Shown: positions 8,815 through 17,795 of the stretch, in pieces | Position numbering within the stretch: position 1 is the stretch's first letter | Layout of the letters: every line of letters starts with the position of its first letter | Origin: Superficieibacter electus | GTDB taxonomy: Bacteria > Pseudomonadota > Gammaproteobacteria > Enterobacterales > Enterobacteriaceae | Direction of reading: 5' to 3' | NCBI RefSeq assembly: GCF_002915575.1 | Contig: NZ_PQGD01000002.1 | Span: 62,001-126,000, forward strand | Length of the DNA: 64,000 nucleotides | The notes under the pieces: model-generated | Told to the model about the DNA's origin: nothing | The model's database searches: none | Seen by the model: the letters and a program-made list of their open reading frames with translations, nothing else | Made by a program: the position numbers and the translations under genes

Positions 8815-10779
8815 CTATTTCCGTACGGGAAGCGTCTTCAGCAATTCTTGCGGACTGACCGAGGCGACAACGCTGCCCGCCAGCGGAATTTTCAGGATAT
8901 GGTTTTTGATTTTGCCAATCACATGCATTTCGCACGGTTTGCAGTCAAAGCGCAGAGTTAATACGTCGTCACCGTGCACCAGTTGCATCGGCGTGGCGCG
9001 TCCGGCTTTCACACCGGTGACCCCTTTCGCCTGTTTCGGGCACAGGTTGAACGCAAAGCGCAGGCAGTGTTTGGTGATCATCACCGGTACATCGCCCTTC
9101 TCCTTATGCGCCTCATAGGCGGCGTCAATAAGGCTCACGCCGTAACGCTGATAAAACGCGCGCGCTTTATGGTTGTAAACGTTCGCCAGAAAACTCAGAT
9201 GTGTTTGCGGATAAACCGGTGCGGGCTGCGCTACCGCTTTACGCTTGCCACGCTGATACCCCGCCAGCCGCGCCTCGTCCAGTTGCTCCACCGTTTCACG
9301 GCGCAGCTGGTTAAGCAGACGAGCTGGCACAAACAGTGCGCCGGGCAGCGTAATAGTGACATTGAGGGGGTAATAATTCGTCTGCCCCAGTTTGACGAGG
9401 CCGTCCTGCAGGCTGGCAAGCGCTTTCTCTGCTTGATTAGCCTCATCAAACTGCCCCTCAAGCATATGGGTCACACTGATGCCATCTTCACAAGTCAGTG
9501 TCAGAATAAGCTGTTCCTGCCAGCCACTGAGTTCGATGTTTACTCCAATTCGCCGATCGCTGGAGGTTTTTAACAGCGCCTGCTGCCAGTGGTGGTCGAG
9601 ATTGCGGTTCAGCGGATGGTGTGGGCGCAGCGTCTGCATTTGCGCAGGCATTTCATTCGGCCAGACGCGGTAGTGCTGCTCCGCTATTTTTTCGACGGTA
9701 TTGGCGCGAAAACCGACCACTTCACGCTTGATCATAACGTTAAGACCGTCGCCATTTGCCAGTGGCGCGGTAACGCTAACGTCCAGGTGATCGTTGGCGA
9801 CGCTCAGCACTTCACCTATCGGCAGGCCAATAAATTTCGGCGAATCAAACGCGCCGATGTCGCCCTGACGCTGATTAACAAAATAGTCGGTGCTGCCGCG
9901 ATGAAATGTCTTGTCTGTTGAAGGAATAAAGAAATGTTCGGTGCGCCCCGCCGACGCCCTTGCCAGATCGCCACGCGTTTCGATGAGCGCGTCCAGCTTC
10001 TGCCGATAATGCGCGGTAATATTCTTCACATAGCTCATGTCTTTATAGCGCCCTTCAATTTTGAAAGAACGCACGCCAGCATCGATCAGTGCTGCCAGGT
10101 TGGCAGTCTGGTCATTATCTTTCATTGAGAGCAAGTGTTTTTCATACGCGACAACGCGTCCCTGGTCGTCTTTGAGCGTATACGGCAGGCGGCACGCCTG
10201 AGAACAGTCGCCACGATTGGCACTACGTCCGGTCTGCGCATGGGAAATGTAGCACTGGCCGGAATACGCCACGCATAATGCGCCGTGAACGAAAAACTCA
10301 ATCGTGGCATCGGTAGCCTGATGAATGGCGCTGATTTGATCCAGATTAAGCTCACGGGCAAGGACGATTTGGCTAAAACCGACGTCAGCGAGAAATTTGG
10401 CCTTCTCTACGCTGCGAATATCACACTGGGTGCTGGCATGCAGCTCAACAGGCGGGATATCCAGCTCCAGAATTCCCATGTCCTGCACGATAAGTGCATC
10501 GACGCCCGTCTGATAAAGACTGGCAATCAGCTTTTGCGCTGGCTCCAGCTCATCGTCATGCAAAATGGTGTTAAGAGTAACAAAGATTTTCGCGCCATAA
10601 CGATGGGCAAACGGCACCAGTTCCGCAATATCGCGCAGCGAGTTACTGGCATTATGCCGCGCACCAAAGCCAGGGCCGCCAATGTAGACGGCATCCGCAC
10701 CATGCAGGATCGCCTCACGAGCAATAGCGGTGTCACGGGCCGGGCTTAACAGTTCAAGATGATGAGGGTGCAGGCGCAT
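8815..10779 (-). CDS. rlhA: 23S rRNA C2501 hydroxylation protein RlhA (U32 peptidase family)
   Basis: 654 residues, as in E. coli RlhA (YdcP). It is needed for 5-hydroxycytidine at position 2501 of 23S rRNA. N-terminal TIM-barrel-like U32 domain with LLSPARD, HGADAVYIGG and HGALCVAYSGQCYIS, followed by the cysteine-containing GDCSQACRLPY region (about 190-200). Further cysteines lie near the C-terminus (LNLCPKQAK, DCKPCEMHV). U32 proteins of this kind bind iron-sulfur clusters. It is a single gene between REP repeats and sutR. Confidence 0.93.
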   Translation of the reverse strand: MRLHPHHLELLSPARDTAIAREAILHGADAVYIGGPGFGARHNASNSLRDIAELVPFAHRYGAKIFVTLNTILHDDELEPAQKLIASLYQTGVDALIVQDMGILELDIPPVELHASTQCDIRSVEKAKFLADVGFSQIVLARELNLDQISAIHQATDATIEFFVHGALCVAYSGQCYISHAQTGRSANRGDCSQACRLPYTLKDDQGRVVAYEKHLLSMKDNDQTANLAALIDAGVRSFKIEGRYKDMSYVKNITAHYRQKLDALIETRGDLARASAGRTEHFFIPSTDKTFHRGSTDYFVNQRQGDIGAFDSPKFIGLPIGEVLSVANDHLDVSVTAPLANGDGLNVMIKREVVGFRANTVEKIAEQHYRVWPNEMPAQMQTLRPHHPLNRNLDHHWQQALLKTSSDRRIGVNIELSGWQEQLILTLTCEDGISVTHMLEGQFDEANQAEKALASLQDGLVKLGQTNYYPLNVTITLPGALFVPARLLNQLRRETVEQLDEARLAGYQRGKRKAVAQPAPVYPQTHLSFLANVYNHKARAFYQRYGVSLIDAAYEAHKEKGDVPVMITKHCLRFAFNLCPKQAKGVTGVKAGRATPMQLVHGDDVLTLRFDCKPCEMHVIGKIKNHILKIPLAGSVVASVSPQELLKTLPVRK

Positions 10780-10849
10780 ACAATCGTCGTTATCCAGATA
10801 AAGAAAATGACGGCTATTGTAGACAGAAGACCACAGTTTCGAAATGGAT

Positions 10850-11386
10850 TTATGGTGTTTGCGCGTAGTGGATCAAGGAGTGAAAAAGCACCGTTTCAGC
10901 CGTGCTATTACGATAAGCGTGCGTCTGGTCGCCTGCAAAACGGACGCCGTGATTAGCGCTCACGGTTTGCCACTGCCCCGCAATGCACAGATCCAATATG
11001 CCATTTATTACCACGACATGTTCAATAACACCTTTCTCATGCGGCGTTGATTCGCTGAACGCGCCCGGGGCAAGGGTAATCGAGAGGTGATCAAAACGCA
11101 GCGCCTTATCGAAAGGAAAAAGCGGTGTAATGACCATCGCCTGCTGTTGCGGATCGTAAACCGGGCGGGGATCATGGTGTTCAGGGACGATAAATACCGA
11201 GAACGGCACATTTAGCCCGGTGGCGATTTTCCAGAGCGTAGCCACCGTCGGACTTGACTCATGACGTTCAATCTGTCCGAGCATGGCTTTCGAGACGCCG
11301 GTTTCGTTTGCAAGGCGAGAAAGACTCCAGCCCCGCTGCTGGCGCAGGCGTTTTAGCGTTGTCGCCAGATAATATGCAATATCCAT
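10850..11386 (-). CDS. sutR: SutR-type XRE/cupin transcriptional regulator
   Basis: 178 residues. N-terminal XRE helix-turn-helix (about 10-64, LRQQRGWSLSRLANETGVSK) and a C-terminal cupin domain (about 105-172). E. coli SutR (YdcN) controls genes of sulfur utilisation. It is divergent from ydcO, and the 89-base interval contains two 12-base direct repeats that are good operator candidates. Confidence 0.88.
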   Translation of the reverse strand: MDIAYYLATTLKRLRQQRGWSLSRLANETGVSKAMLGQIERHESSPTVATLWKIATGLNVPFSVFIVPEHHDPRPVYDPQQQAMVITPLFPFDKALRFDHLSITLAPGAFSESTPHEKGVIEHVVVINGILDLCIAGQWQTVSANHGVRFAGDQTHAYRNSTAETVLFHSLIHYAQTP

Positions 11387-11423
11387 CGGTTCTCCTTTGA
11401 AGCAACCAGTTTATCACTTGTCC

Positions 11424-11466
11424 GCTATAGCGCACAGTGATAGATTTCACGGACGCTATAACGCAC
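11424..11466. promoter_or_regulatory. Direct repeats in the sutR/ydcO interval, candidate SutR operator
   Basis: GCTATAGCGCAC at 11424-11435 and GCTATAACGCAC at 11455-11466 differ at one base and start 31 bases apart, about three helical turns. The second lies just ahead of the ydcO ribosome site. Same-face binding by two SutR dimers is inferred. Confidence 0.5.
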
Positions 11467-11475
11467 GGAGTAATT

Positions 11476-12648
11476 ATGCGCCCCTTCTCACTTTCCTTTT
11501 CACCGCTGCTGGCGGGCTTTGTCGCCGTTCTGGTGGGGTACGCCAGTTCTGCCGCCATCATCTGGCAGGCCGCTGCTGTGGCTGGTGCCAGTGACATGCA
11601 GATCGCGGGCTGGATGACAGCGCTGGGTTTGGGTATGGGCATCAGCACCCTGGCCCTGACCCTATGGTATAAAACGCCGGTACTTACCGCCTGGTCAACG
11701 CCCGGCGCGGCGTTGCTTGCTACCAGCCTGAAGGGCGTTTCCCTCAATGACGCGGTGGGAATATTCATGTTTGCAAATGCGCTAATCCTGCTCTGCGGCC
11801 TTACCGGGTTGTTCGCCCGCCTGATGAAGATTGTGCCGCCGGGGCTGGCGGCGGCCATGCTGGCGGGCATTCTGCTTCGCTTTGGTCTTCAGACCTTTAC
11901 CCCCATGCCGGATCATTTAGCCCTGTGCGGCGGCATGTTTCTTGTCTGGCTTCTGACCCGGCGGGTTGCCCCGCGCTACGCCATCATCGCTACTTTACTC
12001 GCAGGCTTAGTGATTGCTAGTCTACAGGGTGACGTTGTCACCGAAAATATGCATTTGGCGCTGGTCATGCCAGCGTTTATTGTGCCCCACTTTTCTCTGC
12101 CGTTATTAATGAGCATCGGACTGCCTCTGTTTCTGGTCACGATGGCATCGCAAAACGCACCGGGCGTGGCCACCATGCAGGCAGCGGGCTATCCCGTCGC
12201 CGTCTCACCGCTGATGATAGTTACCGGCGGCATGGCGCTGCTGCTGTCGCCTTTCGGCGTCTATTCCATCTGCATCGCCGCGATCACCGCCGCGATTTGT
12301 CAAAGCCCCGATGCCCATCCGGACAAAAACAAGCGCTGGCTCGCCGCCGCCGCCGCTGGTGGGTTTTATCTGCTGGCTGGCATACTGGGCGGCTCCATCA
12401 CGGCGCTGATTGGCGCGTTGCCGGTCAGCTGGATTCAGGTTCTGGCAGGACTGGCGCTGTTTAATACCCTGACGGGCAGCCTGCATCTGGCGCTGGCTGG
12501 CGAGCGTGAGCGCGATGCAGCGATGATCACTTTTCTGCTGACAGCAAGCGGCATCACTCTGCTGGGAATAGGCTCTGCCTTTTGGGGATTGATGGCGGGC
12601 GGCGTATGTATGCTCCTGACGTCACGTCTGCGCGGCACGCAGCTGTGA
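11476..12648 (+). CDS. ydcO: BenE-family inner membrane transporter YdcO
   Basis: 390 residues, about 11-12 membrane helices, in the benzoate/H+ symporter (BenE) family. Diagnostic stretches are VGYASSAAIIWQAA near the N-terminus, SQNAPGVATMQAAGYPV and the C-terminal GIGSAFWGL. The substrate is unknown; the link to SutR suggests a sulfur-related compound rather than benzoate, but that is inference. The start chosen is MRPFSLSFSPLLAG, with GGAG upstream. The 3' end overlaps the convergent AraC gene by 27 bases. Confidence 0.88.
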   Translation: MRPFSLSFSPLLAGFVAVLVGYASSAAIIWQAAAVAGASDMQIAGWMTALGLGMGISTLALTLWYKTPVLTAWSTPGAALLATSLKGVSLNDAVGIFMFANALILLCGLTGLFARLMKIVPPGLAAAMLAGILLRFGLQTFTPMPDHLALCGGMFLVWLLTRRVAPRYAIIATLLAGLVIASLQGDVVTENMHLALVMPAFIVPHFSLPLLMSIGLPLFLVTMASQNAPGVATMQAAGYPVAVSPLMIVTGGMALLLSPFGVYSICIAAITAAICQSPDAHPDKNKRWLAAAAAGGFYLLAGILGGSITALIGALPVSWIQVLAGLALFNTLTGSLHLALAGERERDAAMITFLLTASGITLLGIGSAFWGLMAGGVCMLLTSRLRGTQL

Positions 12649-13494
12649 TGGCGTGACGCCATTAACGCTTTTAAAACGATTGCTGAAATGGCTGGCCGAA
12701 CTAAAACCACAGGCCAGTGCAACGTCAGTGAGCGGCAGCCCGGAGTAACGCACCAGTTGCAGGGCCTTTTCCATCCGTCGCTGCATCACATACTGATGCG
12801 GTGCCATCTGCATGGACTGGCGAAACATACGTGCAAAATGGTATTCACTGAGCGAGGCAACCTGCGCCAGGTCATTGAGTGTTAGCGCCTGCGGAAGATG
12901 TTCATCGATCCAGGCCAGCACATTGCGCAACACGGAGGGAGACAGTCCGCCTTTTACAGCAGGCAGGTGCCATTGCACATTACTGTAGTGGCGGATCACG
13001 TGAGTCAGGAGCAACGTTGAGGCAGTGCTGAGCATCATCTGATTCGCCTGCTCGCGCCAGCTATTGCCCAACAAAAACTGACGATATACGGTCGTTATCT
13101 GCGCATCGCTGCCAAAGGTTTTTTCATTAAGCGTCAGCGAATGCGGGCTGCGATCCCAGATTTTTTCACCAATATCCCGCAGATGGGCATCCGTACAATA
13201 AAGATGCACAAAAGAAAGGTCGTCGCGAATATCCCAGCTTGATTCGCTCTCTTTCGGCATCAGACAAAAACGATCCGGCCCGCCGCCGTTTTTCCAGCCA
13301 CCAGCCGTTTTATGATAGCTCTCATAGCCGTCGGCAACATACAGGCTCAGCGTATGATGGTCGCAATACTGAGTAATGTTGTCGCGTTTATTTGACCACG
13401 CCGCGAGACGGATACCTGAATTCAGCGACACCGTATCATGCAAAACAGCCTTATGATTGCGAAGATTTTCAAATGCGCCATAGGTTTCTGCCAT
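12622..13494 (-). CDS. AraC-family transcriptional regulator
   Basis: 290 residues from the start chosen at MAETYGAFENLR, preceded by AGAGG; the longer open frame covers low-quality upstream sequence. C-terminal AraC DNA-binding domain (about 185-285) with two helix-turn-helix units, including LTDVALACGFSSASHFSNRFK. The N-terminal half is a probable effector domain. It is divergent from the EamA transporter across 183 bases and probably regulates it. It has no counterpart in E. coli K-12 at this place. Confidence 0.85.
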   Translation of the reverse strand: MAETYGAFENLRNHKAVLHDTVSLNSGIRLAAWSNKRDNITQYCDHHTLSLYVADGYESYHKTAGGWKNGGGPDRFCLMPKESESSWDIRDDLSFVHLYCTDAHLRDIGEKIWDRSPHSLTLNEKTFGSDAQITTVYRQFLLGNSWREQANQMMLSTASTLLLTHVIRHYSNVQWHLPAVKGGLSPSVLRNVLAWIDEHLPQALTLNDLAQVASLSEYHFARMFRQSMQMAPHQYVMQRRMEKALQLVRYSGLPLTDVALACGFSSASHFSNRFKSVNGVTPSQLRAAQT

Positions 13495-13677
13495 CGCGTG
13501 TATAACCTCTGTGGGATCATTATTGCAGTCTATGGACACACTCCGGCATATTCCAGCGCCGCGCGTCCTGCGCGTGAAAAAAAGCGCAAGAATTTGCAAG
13601 TCTGGCGCAGGCTGCTGCAAGCTGAAGACCAGGCAAGTGCGCATACTGCCTTCATTAAACATAACAGAGATGAATGT

Positions 13678-14583
13678 ATGAACGCACTGCTTTATGGCCT
13701 GGTGGTTGTGATTTGGGGAACGACCTGGATTGCGATTTTTCTTCAGCAGGGCGACGTTCCTGCACCGGTATCGATTTTCTGGCGCTTCGCCGTCGCCAGC
13801 ATGACGTTATTGCTCATCCTCAGCCTTACCCGCCGCTTACGCCAGTTGTCCGCACGCGATCACTTTTTTTGCCTGCTGCAAGGAGGATGCGTATTCGGTT
13901 TTAACTTTTGGTGTTTCTATACCGCCGCCGGATGGATTAACACCGGCCTTGAATCAGTGATTTTCTCGATGGCGGTATTATTTAATGCGATTAACAGCTT
14001 TATCTTTTTTGCCAAAAAACCGCCGCGTCGCTTTTATCTGGCAGCCACGCTGGGGCTGACGGGTATTATCACCCTCTTCTGGCAGGACCTGGCTGCATCA
14101 GGGATCAGCCATCATCTGCTCTTAGGCACCGGCCTTTCGCTGGTGGGGACTTATGGCTTTTCCTTAGGCAATATGATTAGCCTGCGCCACCAACAAAAAG
14201 GCCTTGAAACTATGACGACCAACGCCTGGGCAATGCTTTGGGGGACGTTAATTATGGGAGGGGTTGCGCTGGTGCGTGGCGATAATTTTACTCCAGACTG
14301 GACGGTAAGTTACCTCGGGGCGCTATTTTATCTGGCGATATTTGGGTCGGTGATTGGATTTGGTGCGTATTTTACCCTGGTAGGCCGCATCGGGCCGGGC
14401 AGCGCGGCGTATAGTACGTTGCTCTTCCCACTGGTGGCATTAACTATTTCCACGTTCTATGAAGGCTATGTCTGGCATCTCAACGCGGTACTGGGACTGG
14501 CTCTCATTCTAACCGGCAATCTGGTCATGTTTGCTAAACCGTTAACCCTGCCGCGCCGCCAAAAGTTACAACGTCACGTTTAA
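13678..14583 (+). CDS. EamA/DMT-family transporter
   Basis: 301 residues with ten predicted membrane helices in two repeats, typical of the drug/metabolite exporter superfamily (WGTTWIAI near the N-terminus; PLVALTISTFYEG near the C-terminus). The start is set at MNALLYGLVV; the open frame extends upstream into the regulatory interval. Substrate unknown. Pairing with a divergent AraC regulator suggests ligand-inducible efflux. A strong hairpin follows 9 bases after the stop. Confidence 0.85.
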   Translation: MNALLYGLVVVIWGTTWIAIFLQQGDVPAPVSIFWRFAVASMTLLLILSLTRRLRQLSARDHFFCLLQGGCVFGFNFWCFYTAAGWINTGLESVIFSMAVLFNAINSFIFFAKKPPRRFYLAATLGLTGIITLFWQDLAASGISHHLLLGTGLSLVGTYGFSLGNMISLRHQQKGLETMTTNAWAMLWGTLIMGGVALVRGDNFTPDWTVSYLGALFYLAIFGSVIGFGAYFTLVGRIGPGSAAYSTLLFPLVALTISTFYEGYVWHLNAVLGLALILTGNLVMFAKPLTLPRRQKLQRHV

Positions 14584-14592
14584 ACGGGATTA

Positions 14593-14621
14593 AAAACCCG
14601 GCCAGTAATATGCCGGGTTTT
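14593..14621. terminator. Bidirectional terminator between EamA gene and ydcL
   Basis: Stem AAAACCCGGC / GCCGGGTTTT with flanking T runs on both strands, placed between convergent genes. Confidence 0.85.
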
Positions 14622-14629
14622 TCAAATGG

Positions 14630-15295
14630 TTATTTCGCTGCGTCAAACATCGTAGCATCTGTCGCCATATCGTCCACAACCTGTTTTAACGTATCAATGG
14701 TCATCGGCGTGTTTTCGTTACTCAGGCTTTCACCCTCGCCCATGCGCACGACTCTTACCACCGGTTTATTGGTGGCAGCATCAATCAGCTCGCCCTCAAA
14801 ATAGAGATGGGTATCCATCGTACGGTGGCCGGTTGCCATTTGAGTTCCTGCCACCAGCAGCGCTACCGGAATGACTTCATAGAACTGCAGCCCTTTCTCA
14901 CTGGTATTCACCCCGGTAATTGCGCCGCGGAATATAAGTGTACGCGGCCCGGGGGTGGTCACCAGTGGCTTACGCTCAGCCGCGGCGGCCTTGAGTTTGC
15001 TATTGGTATAGGTCAGCACACCATCCAGCACGTCTTTACCCACCTGGGTCGTCGGCTTAGGAATGGGGTAATAGGTGACCGGACGATAATCAATGCTGTC
15101 ATAATTCGCGGCGTTAAAATCAGGGGCAACCCAGCGCAGCACGGGTTTACCCGTTGCTGAAGTGGTCTCCTGCAACCCTGAGTAGTCATTCAAAAATCCA
15201 GAATACTTCTCTGGCTGCGTTACTTTTGATGCACAACCTGCTAACGCCAACATGCTGCAGAGCGCGGCAACCTTAAAAAAAGCCTGAGTACGCAT
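14630..15295 (-). CDS. ydcL: DUF3313 lipoprotein YdcL
   Basis: 221 residues, like E. coli YdcL (222). Signal peptide with lipobox LALAGC (lipidated Cys about residue 20) followed by ASKVTQPEKYSGFL. The mature domain is the DUF3313 type; function unknown. Start at MRTQAFFKV; the longer open frame adds nine residues. The lipoprotein should go to the outer membrane because residue +2 is not Asp. Confidence 0.92.
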   Translation of the reverse strand: MRTQAFFKVAALCSMLALAGCASKVTQPEKYSGFLNDYSGLQETTSATGKPVLRWVAPDFNAANYDSIDYRPVTYYPIPKPTTQVGKDVLDGVLTYTNSKLKAAAAERKPLVTTPGPRTLIFRGAITGVNTSEKGLQFYEVIPVALLVAGTQMATGHRTMDTHLYFEGELIDAATNKPVVRVVRMGEGESLSNENTPMTIDTLKQVVDDMATDATMFDAAK

Positions 15296-15507
15296 GAATA
15301 TGTCCCTGATATGATTATTCAACTTGTTAAGTTATAGCAAAAAAGCAAGTGCCTGTTGTGACAAAAAGGGTGCCCGCGTGAAAATAGTTGGCTGATGGAT
15401 GACTGACGTCAGAGTTGCGACGGCGGTATATTATTCCGTGGTTGCATAATGTCCTGAAGTGGACAAAACCAACCTCCAGCCGAATGATCTGAGGCTCGTA
15501 AAACATC

Positions 15508-15544
15508 AAACGTCTCCTGCCATTTTACTGGCGAGGAGACGTTT
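15508..15544 (-). terminator. Terminator of the PTS/kinase operon
   Basis: Eleven-base perfect stem (AAACGTCTCCT / AGGAGACGTTT), extended by GCC/GGC, 22 bases after the last gene of the minus-strand operon. Confidence 0.75.
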
Positions 15545-15566
15545 ACGTTGGGGAAAACTACTTCAT

Positions 15567-16130
15567 TTACTCAAGATTGGCATGACGACTGAACATCTGC
15601 GCGTCGGTTTGCGCCGTCGTATCCTTAAGGGCGATCACCACACTGTCGTAAATCAACCAGCTCAATTGTTCAAATGACGATCCTGTTGGCTGGATGGTCT
15701 CAGCCTTGGTTGAGGCGTCGTCGCTTTTGGCGGTGATACCCGGAATACGAATAATCGTTGTCGCCAGCCGACCAATGGTATGGTCAGGGTAAATGGTGAG
15801 AGTGGCGATTTCCGCGCCCTGCTTGTGCGCTTTTTGCGCCATTGTCACCAGGCTTGCGGTCTCGCCAGACCCCGAACCAACAATCAACAAATCGCCTTGC
15901 TGTATGGACGGCGTGGTGGGTTCGCCGACAAACCAGACGTTAAAGCCCAGATGCATCAGTCGGTTAGAAAAAGCCCGCGCCGCAAAACCGGACCGGCCTG
16001 CACCGGCAACAAAGACCCGGTTAGCACGCAGGATAGCCTCTCCCAGCGCCTTAACGGCCTCACCATCAATAGCGTGTGCATCTGCCGTGAGTTCGGCCAG
16101 AATTGCCTGCAAGTGTTGACACTGTGTCAT
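15567..16130 (-). CDS. hxlB: 6-phospho-3-hexuloisomerase-like SIS protein
   Basis: 187 residues, the usual PHI length. SIS fold with VFVAGAGRSGFAARAFSNRL (about 35-54), the sugar-phosphate loop IVGSGSGETASL and the family's C-terminal RHANLE. Known PHI enzymes isomerise D-arabino-3-hexulose 6-phosphate to fructose 6-phosphate. It lies 9 bases after the synthase-like gene with a strong AAGGAGG site and is the last gene of the operon. The true substrate may be another ketose phosphate. The symbol is by family. Confidence 0.85.
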   Translation of the reverse strand: MTQCQHLQAILAELTADAHAIDGEAVKALGEAILRANRVFVAGAGRSGFAARAFSNRLMHLGFNVWFVGEPTTPSIQQGDLLIVGSGSGETASLVTMAQKAHKQGAEIATLTIYPDHTIGRLATTIIRIPGITAKSDDASTKAETIQPTGSSFEQLSWLIYDSVVIALKDTTAQTDAQMFSRHANLE

Positions 16131-16139
16131 ATATCCTCC

Positions 16140-16772
16140 TTACGCCGCCTGCATAGCCATTTTGATTAATCGCGCTTCTTCAAGCGGAACCTGTGCGCGG
16201 GTAATTGCTGAGCCAACGATAATGACATCCGGTTTCAGGGCGACGTACTGGGCAATGGTTTTACTATTTATGCCCCCGGCCACCGAAATGCGCGCCTGAC
16301 GAGCGTGCTGTTTCATGACTTTTAAGTCTTCAATAGGCTGACGGCCTGCCGCCTGCTGATCGGCTCCGGTATGGACGGCGAGATGTTTGACCCCCGCCGC
16401 TTCCAGTTCCTGAATGCGGCCAGGTAAATCCTCGACACAAATCATGTCGATGACCAGGTGACGTCCTGCCTCTTCGGCAGCGCGCAGACAAGCCTTAACC
16501 GTCAGAATATCGGTAACACCTAATGCGGTAACATAATTTGCTCCGGCATCAAAAGCCAGTTTGCTTTCAAAGTAACCTCCGTCCATGATTTTTTCATCGG
16601 ACAGAATTTCCTTTTCAGGAAAACGTTCATGAAAAACGCGTACCGCCTTCATGCCTTCGGCAATCACAAACGGCGTGCCAATTTCAATGATGTCAATGTA
16701 TTGGCGCAACGTCTCTGCCAGTGCGAGCGCCTCATCCAACGGTAATTCATCAAGAGCCAGTTGCAGTTTGAT
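16140..16772 (-). CDS. hxlA: 3-hexulose-6-phosphate synthase-like protein, probable ATC start
   Basis: OMP-decarboxylase-superfamily TIM barrel. Visible: KLQLALDELPL at the N-terminus, EIGTPFVIAEG (about 33-43), the D-x-K-x-x-D motif as SDEKIMDGG, HTGADQQ and AGGINSK near the C-terminus. HPS enzymes join formaldehyde to ribulose 5-phosphate, or run in reverse. No ATG/GTG precedes the first beta strand. An ATC at 16770-16772, 7 bases after AGGA, gives 210 residues, the family length; the first TTG (16739) would delete strand 1. The frame is the same as dhaK, whose TGA lies 15 bases upstream. Reaction in this operon uncertain. Confidence 0.82.
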   Translation of the reverse strand: MKLQLALDELPLDEALALAETLRQYIDIIEIGTPFVIAEGMKAVRVFHERFPEKEILSDEKIMDGGYFESKLAFDAGANYVTALGVTDILTVKACLRAAEEAGRHLVIDMICVEDLPGRIQELEAAGVKHLAVHTGADQQAAGRQPIEDLKVMKQHARQARISVAGGINSKTIAQYVALKPDVIIVGSAITRAQVPLEEARLIKMAMQAA

Positions 16773-16787
16773 TTTCAGTTCCTTTTT

Positions 16788-17795
16788 TCAGTACAAAGAT
16801 GCCAGTCCCGACGCTGACGCCGGAAAGGAGAGAAGCGGTTTAAGATGTTCATCAAGTTGCAGAAACGTAAGACACAGGCCATTCATGTCGAGCGAGGTGA
16901 CATAATCGCCCGTGTAGCAACGCCAGACGGTATGCCCCTCGCGGCGTAGCGCCTCGATAACATGTCCAGCCATCAGGTACTGTTCCATTAACGGCGTTGC
17001 GCCAAGGCCGGAGACCATCACGGCAAATTCATTGCCCGCCGGCAAATTAAAATCTGTCAGCAGTGCGGCCACCATGGTCTTAGCAATGTTTTGCGCACTG
17101 TCCAGCGGCGCAACGTATTGGCCCGTTTCACCATGATGACCAATACCGAACTCAAAATTTCCGGCATCAATGGTAAAATTGGGTTTTCCCGCCGCCGGGA
17201 TCGTGCATGGTGCAAGGCCAATGCACACGCTGCGGGTGCGTTGCGCGGTCTGCGTGGCAATAGTGGTGACCTCTTCCAGCGTTCCGCCTTGTGCGGCGAT
17301 TGCGCCAGCGGTTTTCCACATCAGTACGCCGCCAGCAATGCCATGGCGTTTCTCCGCCTCGCTTTTCGGGGCGGAGGCGATATCGTCCCGTGCTTTGACC
17401 ACCGCTACGCGCCGTCCCTCTTCTTCTGCCAGTCGGATGGCCATCTGAACATTCATGGAGTCCCCGGCGTAATTACCAAACAGGCAGGCGACGCCGTTAC
17501 CCCGATCTGCACCGCGTATCGCTTCCAGAAAAGCACCAGGGCCAGGCGAAGAAAACACTTCGCCCACGGCGACGGCATCCAGTAATCCCTCCCCCACATA
17601 GCCAATAAAGGCAGGTTCGTGACCGCTACCGCCACCGCTGACTAAGCCAACGCGAGCAGGTTCATCCGCGGCCCGTTTGCTGAAGATTACCCGCGGGTTC
17701 GCTACGCTTGCCTGTACACGATCGCCATGTACTTGCAGAAATCCGCTTAGCATGTCATCCACGACGTTATCCGGATCGTTAATCAGCCTCTGCAT
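16788..17795 (-). CDS. dhaK: Dihydroxyacetone kinase-like subunit DhaK
   Basis: 335 residues. Contains SGGGSGHEP (about 53-61), GNYAGDSMN with the conserved Asp (about 112) and HHGETG, whose second His (about 221) is the residue that binds the ketose covalently as a hemiaminal in DhaK. It phosphorylates dihydroxyacetone or a related ketose with DhaL. Its start overlaps dhaL by 17 bases with AAGGAGG inside dhaL. No dhaM is present, so the phosphoryl donor is open. C4 ketoses such as erythrulose are possible alternative substrates. Confidence 0.88.
   Translation of the reverse strand: MQRLINDPDNVVDDMLSGFLQVHGDRVQASVANPRVIFSKRAADEPARVGLVSGGGSGHEPAFIGYVGEGLLDAVAVGEVFSSPGPGAFLEAIRGADRGNGVACLFGNYAGDSMNVQMAIRLAEEEGRRVAVVKARDDIASAPKSEAEKRHGIAGGVLMWKTAGAIAAQGGTLEEVTTIATQTAQRTRSVCIGLAPCTIPAAGKPNFTIDAGNFEFGIGHHGETGQYVAPLDSAQNIAKTMVAALLTDFNLPAGNEFAVMVSGLGATPLMEQYLMAGHVIEALRREGHTVWRCYTGDYVTSLDMNGLCLTFLQLDEHLKPLLSFPASASGLASLY

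Noticed and set aside
13438-13677. N-terminal extension of the EamA transporter to 381 residues
   Set aside because: The extra 80 residues lie over the AraC gene start and its promoter, and the family begins at the MNALLYG helix.
16140-16739. HPS-like gene starting at TTG 16739
   Set aside because: Would remove the first beta strand and the conserved LALDEL block and has no ribosome site at the right distance; the ATC at 16772 fits better.
15567-16772. HPS/PHI pair as a methanol or formaldehyde assimilation (RuMP) module
   Set aside because: No methanol or methylamine oxidising gene is nearby, and the pair is embedded in a sugar PTS operon. Kept only as a family-based name.
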